A DNA stretch of 12,055 nucleotides from an uncultured Alistipes sp. (GTDB lineage Bacteria > Bacteroidota > Bacteroidia > Bacteroidales > Rikenellaceae): assembly GCA_910586375.1 (NCBI GenBank), contig CAJUIE010000044.1, positions 1 through 12,055 of the forward strand, given 5' to 3'. Under the pieces are notes generated by a model, which worked only from the letters and a program-made list of their open reading frames with translations, did not search any database and was not told the origin of the DNA. Each line of letters opens with the position of its first letter. The first letter of the stretch is position 1. The position numbers were made by a program, and so were the translations under genes. Shown here one piece after another: positions 8,099 to 12,055 of this stretch.

Positions 8099-9975
8099 AA
8101 CGACTCTTCGCGACGGCTTTGTTGCTCCTGTGGGGCCTCACGGCCCGTGCCGATGGGCGCTCCGCGACGATCGTCTATATCGACGGCGCCAAGTATTATA
8201 TCCATACCGTGCAGCCGGGCCAGACGCTTTATGCCCTTTCCCGGACTTATGAAGTAGGGGAGCAGGCAATCCGGGAGAGTAACCCCTCCGTCGCAACCGG
8301 GGGGCTGCGAGCTGGCGAGAGTATCAAGATACCCTATCTGTCGGCTGTAGCCGGGGAGCCTTCCGAGAAGCGGTTACGCCGGGCGTTCGACCTGCATTTC
8401 GTCTCTGCGGGCGAGACGTTGTACAGCATTTCACGACTTTACGGCATTCCTATTCCCACAATCATTGCCGATAATCCGGCGCTTGATCCTATCCGCTTGC
8501 GGCTGGGTGAACGTATCCTCATCCGGCGGCAGGAGATCGGCACGGAGAATGAGGCCGGCAGCCTCCGGCAGTGGGAGGAGTATCGCTCGTCGCTCAACCG
8601 TGTTGCGGCCCCGGGGGCGGTTTATCACCTCGTTGAACCGGGCGAGACGCTTTATTCGCTCTCCCGCCGCTTCGGCACCACGGAGGAGGAGCTCATGCGC
8701 CTCAATGCAGGACTTCGGGCTGCCAACCTCAAGGCCGGCGCCATTATTCGGGTGCCGGGGGTGGTTGTGCCTTCTGAGGAGGGAGGGCAGCTTGTTGCTG
8801 CTCCTATTGACTCCATGATCCGGCCCGATGCCACCCATGCCGGGGGAGATCCCTTTGCCGACCGGGTAATCGAAGCGATCGATTTCCGGGCACTGCGGCG
8901 CTCAGAGCGGCTCGACGTGGCCCTGCTGCTGCCTCTTGCTCAGGAGGGACTGGCGGCCAATACCAATTATCTGGAATTTTATCAGGGTTTTCTTTTGGGG
9001 CTCGATAGCGTACGGATGCGTTGCGGCTGTTCGGTCGACGTGACTTTGTTCAATACGGGGCGCGACAGTGCGAAGATCGCCCGGATCGTCGGGAGCGAGC
9101 CTTTCCGCCGGGCCCGGCTGATCGTGGGGCCCGTTTACGAGGAGGAGCTTGCACCGGTCATCCTCCATGCAGAGCAGGAGCATGTTCCCGTTGTCTCGCC
9201 CCTGGCCCATATCGATGGGATCAACAGCGATGTGCTTTTCCAGCTGGCCCCTGACGCGGCCTGCAAGTATGAGAAAGCAAGCAACATGTTCGGCGCAGAG
9301 AAGCGCATAACCCTTATTTACGGCGAAACCACCGACAGCCTTTTCGAACGCGAGGTCCTGCCTCTCATCGGCGAACGGGAGTTCCGCCGCCACGATTATC
9401 GCTATGAACACCCCAACGAGATCGCTAAGCGCAAAGAGCAGGAGGGAGCCACGAGCGCCGCAGACCTTACGCCGCTGCTGGACAACGACGACGATAACCT
9501 CTTCATCATCCTGGCGGACAACGAAATAGACGTCGAACGTATTCTGGCCGCTCTGGCTTCTGCCGACTCGAGCCTTTCCGCACGGGGGCATGTCAGGCCC
9601 CGCTTTGCCGTGCTGGGCAATGCCCGCTGGAACCGTTATGCCAATATCGACCGCACGATGTTCTTCAAGGACCGCGTAACGTTCATTTCGACGTATCATG
9701 CCAAGCGAGACTCTGCGGTCGTTACCGATTTCGACAGTGCTTATATCCGGGCTTTCGGGACGCTGCCCACGCTTTATTCTTATCGCGGCTATGATACGGC
9801 TCAGATCTTTGTTCCGGCCATGTATAACGACATCGAATACGACCTGGAGAGCCGTCGTTACACCCCTTTGCAGACCTCTTATCGTTTCAGTAGCAGCGAG
9901 GGGCGCCGCAACCACGTCAATGGCGAGTGGACGCGGGTGAATTATCATCCCGACTTCACGATAACCATCGAATAA
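8095..9975 (+). CDS. Exported protein with three LysM domains and a type 1 periplasmic-binding-like domain
   Basis: The 626-residue product starts with a signal peptide: MKR, a hydrophobic core, and ARA before Asp20, a good signal peptidase I site, with no lipobox cysteine. Three LysM peptidoglycan-binding repeats follow (about 35-80, 100-143, 167-211), each with the xGxTLYxxSR signature (PGQTLYALSR, AGETLYSISR, PGETLYSLSR). After a linker, about 262-620 resembles the type 1 periplasmic-binding fold of amino-acid ABC receptors (LDVALLLPLAQEG, YQGFLLGLD, IVGPVYEEELAPV, VPVVSPLA). It probably sits in the periplasm on the wall. No ABC transporter genes are nearby, so a role in sensing or regulating peptidoglycan synthesis, as for the similarly folded LpoA, is possible but is inference. 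I chose ATG 8095, which overlaps the exonuclease stop, because it begins the signal peptide; an in-frame ATG at 8014 lies inside the exonuclease gene. Confidence 0.85.
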   Translation: MKRLFATALLLLWGLTARADGRSATIVYIDGAKYYIHTVQPGQTLYALSRTYEVGEQAIRESNPSVATGGLRAGESIKIPYLSAVAGEPSEKRLRRAFDLHFVSAGETLYSISRLYGIPIPTIIADNPALDPIRLRLGERILIRRQEIGTENEAGSLRQWEEYRSSLNRVAAPGAVYHLVEPGETLYSLSRRFGTTEEELMRLNAGLRAANLKAGAIIRVPGVVVPSEEGGQLVAAPIDSMIRPDATHAGGDPFADRVIEAIDFRALRRSERLDVALLLPLAQEGLAANTNYLEFYQGFLLGLDSVRMRCGCSVDVTLFNTGRDSAKIARIVGSEPFRRARLIVGPVYEEELAPVILHAEQEHVPVVSPLAHIDGINSDVLFQLAPDAACKYEKASNMFGAEKRITLIYGETTDSLFEREVLPLIGEREFRRHDYRYEHPNEIAKRKEQEGATSAADLTPLLDNDDDNLFIILADNEIDVERILAALASADSSLSARGHVRPRFAVLGNARWNRYANIDRTMFFKDRVTFISTYHAKRDSAVVTDFDSAYIRAFGTLPTLYSYRGYDTAQIFVPAMYNDIEYDLESRRYTPLQTSYRFSSSEGRRNHVNGEWTRVNYHPDFTITIE

Positions 9976-9982
9976 AGGCGTT

Positions 9983-10630
9983 ATGGGCGCTTTGAACAAC
10001 GGAATCCCCGAAAAAACTGTGGAGCGACTGAGCGAATACCGCCGCACGCTTCTGGCCTGCCACCGGCAGGGCATCACGCACATCTTTTCCCATGTGCTGG
10101 CCGGCATCCACGGCATTACGGCCGTGCAGGTGCGGCGCGACCTGATGCTTATCGGCTTTTCGAGCGACACGAAGAAGGGGTATGACGTTCAGATACTCAT
10201 CGATTATATCAGCCGGATTTTAGACAGTCCCCAGCCGATGAACATTGCCGTTCTGGGCATGGGGCATCTGGGGCAGGCTATTACCAAATACTTCAACGGC
10301 AAGGGGTTAAAACTCAGTATTACCGCAGCTTTTGACATCGACCCCGCGAAGGTCGGTACCACGATCGATGGCATCCCGTGTTACCACATGGAAACCTTCG
10401 AACAGATGGTCGAGGAGCTCGAAATATCGATCGTTATCGTTTCGTCGCCTACGAGTGTTGCGCCCCAGCTGGTCCTTCCGATCATCAATGCCGGCATCAA
10501 GGGGGTGTTGAATTTTACCTCTACGCCGCTCAACTTTCCGCAGGGCATCGTCGTCGAGAATTACGATATTACTACCTTGCTCGAAAAAGTCGCTTATTTC
10601 GTTAAGGAGAACGACAGCTCCAACTCTTAG
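9983..10630 (+). CDS. rex: Redox-sensing transcriptional repressor Rex
   Basis: Rex is a dimeric repressor that leaves its DNA operators when the NADH/NAD+ ratio rises, controlling fermentation and respiration genes. The 215-residue length is typical. The N-terminal winged helix includes IPEKTVERL (8-16) and the recognition region VQVRRDLMLIGF (48-59). The Rossmann domain has LGMGHLG (91-97) where the dinucleotide-binding glycine loop is expected, and FDID (117-120) at the end of the second strand, which contacts the adenine ribose. The C-terminal helix (about 195-208) normally swaps between subunits. It starts 7 bp after the LysM gene and ends 3 bp before ribF, so it is embedded in the dnaN operon. 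I did not find a clear Rex operator (palindromic TTGTGAA...TTCACAA type) in the window. Confidence 0.93.
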   Translation: MGALNNGIPEKTVERLSEYRRTLLACHRQGITHIFSHVLAGIHGITAVQVRRDLMLIGFSSDTKKGYDVQILIDYISRILDSPQPMNIAVLGMGHLGQAITKYFNGKGLKLSITAAFDIDPAKVGTTIDGIPCYHMETFEQMVEELEISIVIVSSPTSVAPQLVLPIINAGIKGVLNFTSTPLNFPQGIVVENYDITTLLEKVAYFVKENDSSNS

Positions 10631-10633
10631 ATT

Positions 10634-11191
10634 ATGAAGGTTTTGCGGGGCTTTCCCAAACTTCCGGCACTGGTCCGGCCAGCCGTTACGGTCGGGTCGT
10701 TCGACGGTGTGCACTCAGGACATCGGGCTCTGCTCGACCGCTTGGTCGCGGAGGCCCGGGCAGAGGATGGGGAGAGCGTTGTTGTGACTTTTGATCCTCA
10801 TCCGCGCGTCGCGTTAGGCCGGGCTGAGGGATTGCGCCTTCTGACTTCGCTGTATGAAAAAATCGATTTGATGGCCGCTGCGGGTGTTGACGCTGTAGTG
10901 GTGGTCCCTTTCGATCGGGAATTCAGTTCCTTGTCGGGCGACGCATTTGTCCGCGATTATTTAGTCGCGCAACTCGGGGCCCGGACTTTGGTTGTGGGGT
11001 ATAACCACCGTTTTGGCCACGACAGAATTGCCGCCGACAGGCTCCGCATTCCCGGTTTGCGGGTTGTGCGGGTCGATGAATGCCGGGTCCTGGGAGCTCA
11101 CGTCAGCTCCACAACAATCCGTCGCCTGCTCGACGAAGGCCGCACGGCCGAGGCTGAACGCCTGCTGGGACATGCAATGAATGAAAAATAA
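10634..11191 (+). CDS. ribF: RibF-like FMN adenylyltransferase (FAD synthetase) lacking the riboflavin kinase domain
   Basis: Bacterial RibF normally has about 310 residues: an N-terminal FMN adenylyltransferase domain and a C-terminal riboflavin kinase domain. Here only the first is present (185 residues). Nucleotidyltransferase motifs are intact: GSFDGVHSGH (21-30), TFDPHPR (52-58), VVGYNHRFGHDR (120-131) and SSTTIRRLL (158-166). The protein stops after AERLLGHAMNEK, just where bifunctional RibF continues into the kinase domain. The next gene begins at once, so there is no room for a frameshifted kinase part. It would make FAD from FMN and ATP in the cytoplasm; FMN would need a kinase encoded elsewhere. 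It starts 3 bp after rex, a fitting neighbour because both concern redox cofactors. The motifs are intact, so I treat it as a working gene rather than a pseudogene. Confidence 0.85.
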   Translation: MKVLRGFPKLPALVRPAVTVGSFDGVHSGHRALLDRLVAEARAEDGESVVVTFDPHPRVALGRAEGLRLLTSLYEKIDLMAAAGVDAVVVVPFDREFSSLSGDAFVRDYLVAQLGARTLVVGYNHRFGHDRIAADRLRIPGLRVVRVDECRVLGAHVSSTTIRRLLDEGRTAEAERLLGHAMNEK

Positions 11192-11207
11192 AGAATCAAC
11201 CAGGAAT

Positions 11208-11624
11208 ATGCTCTCTTTCGACTGCCCGGTCCGCGTGTGGTACAAGCACACCGACCAGATGGCTATCTGCCACCACTCCAACTACATCTGTTATTATGAA
11301 GCTGCCCGCAGCGAGTGGCTGCGCGCTTTAGGACTGCCGTTTTCCGAGGTCGAGCGGCGGGGTATCATGATGCCTATCCTTGAGGTAGAGTCCAAATACC
11401 TGCGTCCGGCGTATTACGACGAGTTGCTCACCGTGCGCATTATGCTTCGGGAGCCGCCGATGGCTCGCATTACGTTCCATTACGAAATTTTTAACGAGCG
11501 GGGCGAACTCATCAATACAGGCATGACCCGGCTGGGTTTCATCCACAGCGACACGCGGCGTCCATGCCGTTGTCCCGAGTGGTTCCGGGCAGCACTTGAC
11601 GCACAAGGCGCCCTGCAAGAGTAG
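11208..11624 (+). CDS. Acyl-CoA thioesterase, YbgC/4-hydroxybenzoyl-CoA thioesterase (hotdog) family
   Basis: This small hotdog-fold enzyme (138 residues from this start) probably hydrolyses acyl-CoA or acyl-ACP thioesters in the cytoplasm. The family signature VRVWYKHTDQMAICHHSNYICYYEAAR (about 8-34) is clear; the Asp of TDQM is the catalytic acid in this family. The usual glycine after TDxM is alanine here. The rest (RSEWLRALGL, VESKYLRPAYYDE, ITFHYEIFNERGELINTGMTRLGFI) also fits. Two starts are possible: 11181 overlaps ribF by 11 bp and adds nine polar residues, while 11208 lies 16 bp after the ribF stop and gives the short N-terminus usual for YbgC, so I prefer 11208. It is the last gene of the series. 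The physiological substrate is unknown. Confidence 0.87.
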   Translation: MLSFDCPVRVWYKHTDQMAICHHSNYICYYEAARSEWLRALGLPFSEVERRGIMMPILEVESKYLRPAYYDELLTVRIMLREPPMARITFHYEIFNERGELINTGMTRLGFIHSDTRRPCRCPEWFRAALDAQGALQE

Positions 11625-11657
11625 GAGGGAGGGGTAGCAGCGCAGCAGCCCAATTCC

Positions 11658-11710
11658 TTTCTCTTCGGCGAGCCCCCGCCGCCGAAGAAGAGAGCAACGC
11701 AGAGCGTTGC
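11658..11710 (+). repeat. Palindromic block, left copy of an inverted pair
   Basis: It contains two consecutive hairpins: CTTCGGCG (11663-11670) with CGCCGAAG (11680-11687) around a 9-nt loop, and GCAACGC (11694-11700) with GCGTTGC (11704-11710) around AGA. Its reverse complement aligns along its whole length with 11979-12055, allowing for extra loop bases there. It lies 33 bp after the thioesterase stop, so as RNA it could also protect or end the operon's 3' end, though no U-tract follows. Confidence 0.65.
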
Positions 11711-11728
11711 AGTCACTCCGCCGCCCCC

Positions 11729-11753
11729 GGCCCGAGTAAAATTGTCCTTCTGA
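11729..11753 (+). repeat. Second copy of the GGCCCGA-TAAA(C)ATTG-TC(A/C)TTCTGA core
   Basis: GGCCCGAG then TAAAATTG and TCCTTCTGA line up with 256-283 (GGCCCGATTG, TAAACATTG, TCATTCTGA), with a two-base deletion, one lost C and one A-to-C change. It lies in the same orientation as the other copies and is followed by CCTTCTGAAGG, a small palindrome (11746-11756). Confidence 0.5.
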
Positions 11754-11766
11754 AGGCTCCTTCCTT

Positions 11767-11873
11767 GTTCTTCTGAGCGGAGCGGCCCGACGCTCGCCGC
11801 ATGAGCAGAGGCCGCTTGCGGACTATGTCCTGCAAGGAGGAGGAAAACAAACGGCAGCGCAGTCAAGAATCTT
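11767..11873 (+). repeat. TTCTGAGCGGAGCG...AAGAATCTT repeat split by about 80 bp
   Basis: The left half GTTCTTCTGAGCGGAGCG (11767-11784) and the right half AAGAATCTT (11865-11873) are the two halves of the element seen intact at 274-300. Here they are separated by 80 bp (11785-11864) containing a purine-rich run (GGAGGAGGAAAACAAA). I see no obvious target-site duplication around the insert. Confidence 0.45.
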
Positions 11874-11893
11874 TTCGACCGGAGGTCGTCCGA

Positions 11894-11936
11894 GCCGGCG
11901 CCATCCCCGGGCATTTGCGCCCCCGCTGGCGCCGGC
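11894..11936. repeat. Perfect 10-bp inverted repeat enclosing the inverted partner of 102-128
   Basis: GCCGGCGCCA (11894-11903) and TGGCGCCGGC (11927-11936) are exact reverse complements with a 23-nt loop. The loop holds CCCCGGGCATTTGCGC, the part repeated inverted at 112-128. The arms are themselves nearly self-complementary (GCCGGC, GGCGCC). Confidence 0.7.
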
Positions 11937-11952
11937 CCGAATATAAACATTG
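11934..11952 (+). repeat. Third copy of the GGCCCGA-n-TAAACATTG core
   Basis: It is identical to 256-274 at 17 of 19 positions and in the same orientation. Unlike the copy at 256, it is not followed by TCATTCTGA but by a GC-rich stretch and a run of eight Ts (11971-11978). Confidence 0.6.
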
Positions 11953-11978
11953 CCCCGCCCGGTAGAGGCCTTTTTTTT

Positions 11979-12055
11979 GCAACGCCTTCGGGGCGTTGTC
12001 TCTTCGGCGGCTTCACGCCTCTGGCGTGCCCCCCCCCTCGCCGCCGAAGAGAAAA
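11979..12055 (-). repeat. Palindromic block, right copy of the inverted pair, with nested hairpins
   Basis: CAACGCC (11980-11986) pairs with GGCGTTG (11992-11998). TCTCTTCGGCGGC (11999-12011) pairs exactly with 12040-12052, enclosing a further hairpin CACGCC (12014-12019) with GGCGTG (12023-12028). The order of hairpins is the reverse of that at 11658-11710, as expected for an inverted copy. It reaches the window edge, so its true right end is not visible. Confidence 0.65.

Larger units (their letters stand above)
11625..12055. other. Gene-free, repeat-packed intergenic region after the dnaN operon
   Basis: No credible gene is present in these 431 bp. The region holds at least five perfect inverted repeats, two copies of a core also seen at 256-274, an interrupted copy of the TTCTGAGCGGAGCG/AAGAATCTT repeat, and the inverted partner of 102-128. 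Two palindromic blocks at its ends (11658-11710 and 11979-12055) are reverse-complement relatives. No clear hairpin directly followed by a T-run ends the plus-strand operon; the T8 at 11971-11978 is preceded only by a weak GGCC pairing. Confidence 0.7.

Noticed and set aside
8902..10170. Minus-strand ORF (422 codons) opposite the LysM protein gene
   Set aside because: It is antisense to a well-supported gene and spans into rex. No plausible start context or domain.
11663..11710. Rho-independent terminator for the dnaN operon
   Set aside because: The hairpins are strong but neither is followed by a T-run on the plus strand, so I list them as repeats. They could still stabilise the mRNA end.
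11480..12016. Minus-strand ORF (178 codons) over the 3' repeats and the thioesterase end
   Set aside because: It translates repeat DNA and then runs antisense into the thioesterase. A hydrophobic stretch looks like a signal peptide but comes from the 80-bp insert in the split repeat.
11625..12055. CRISPR array
   Set aside because: The repeats are palindromic, of unequal length and irregularly spaced, with no uniform repeat-spacer pattern and no cas genes.

Overview
This window looks like chromosomal DNA from a GC-rich member of the Bacteroidales, most likely Alistipes or a close relative (Rikenellaceae). The protein families and their lengths fit Bacteroidota (462-residue phosphoglucosamine mutase, 291-residue nucleoside phosphorylase, multi-LysM exported protein, Rex). 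Most start codons lack a Shine-Dalgarno sequence and several follow A-rich leaders, and promoter-like sites follow the Bacteroides TTTG / TAnnTTTG pattern. The genus is inferred from composition and gene content, not proven.

Layout: positions 1-341 are noncoding and carry dispersed repeats. Three genes on the minus strand follow. Reading in their own direction they are glmM (5156-3768), an M20-family dipeptidase 11 bp behind it (3756-2389) that ends at a perfect 28-bp palindromic terminator, and then glmS with its own promoter (2186-342). GlmS and GlmM are the first and second steps from fructose-6-phosphate to UDP-GlcNAc, so this block supplies cell-wall precursors, with a peptide-scavenging enzyme between them.

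A 103-bp divergent intergenic region (5157-5259) separates glmM from a plus-strand series: nucleoside phosphorylase, dnaN (sliding clamp), a DnaQ-like DEDDh exonuclease with an ExoX-like tail, an exported triple-LysM protein with a type 1 periplasmic-binding fold, the NADH-sensing repressor rex, a ribF homologue that has only the FMN adenylyltransferase domain, and a YbgC-like thioesterase. From dnaN to the thioesterase the gaps are -4 to +16 bp, so these six genes are probably one operon mixing replication, envelope and redox-cofactor functions.

The last 431 bp (11625-12055) hold no credible gene. They are packed with short perfect hairpins and with copies of repeats also found at the left end. 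A palindromic block appears in opposite orientation at the two ends of this stretch, giving it a MITE- or BIME-like organisation. I see no phage genes, transposase, CRISPR array or defence genes. The most unusual items are the intergenic repeat system, the riboflavin-kinase-less RibF and the LysM/periplasmic-binding fusion.
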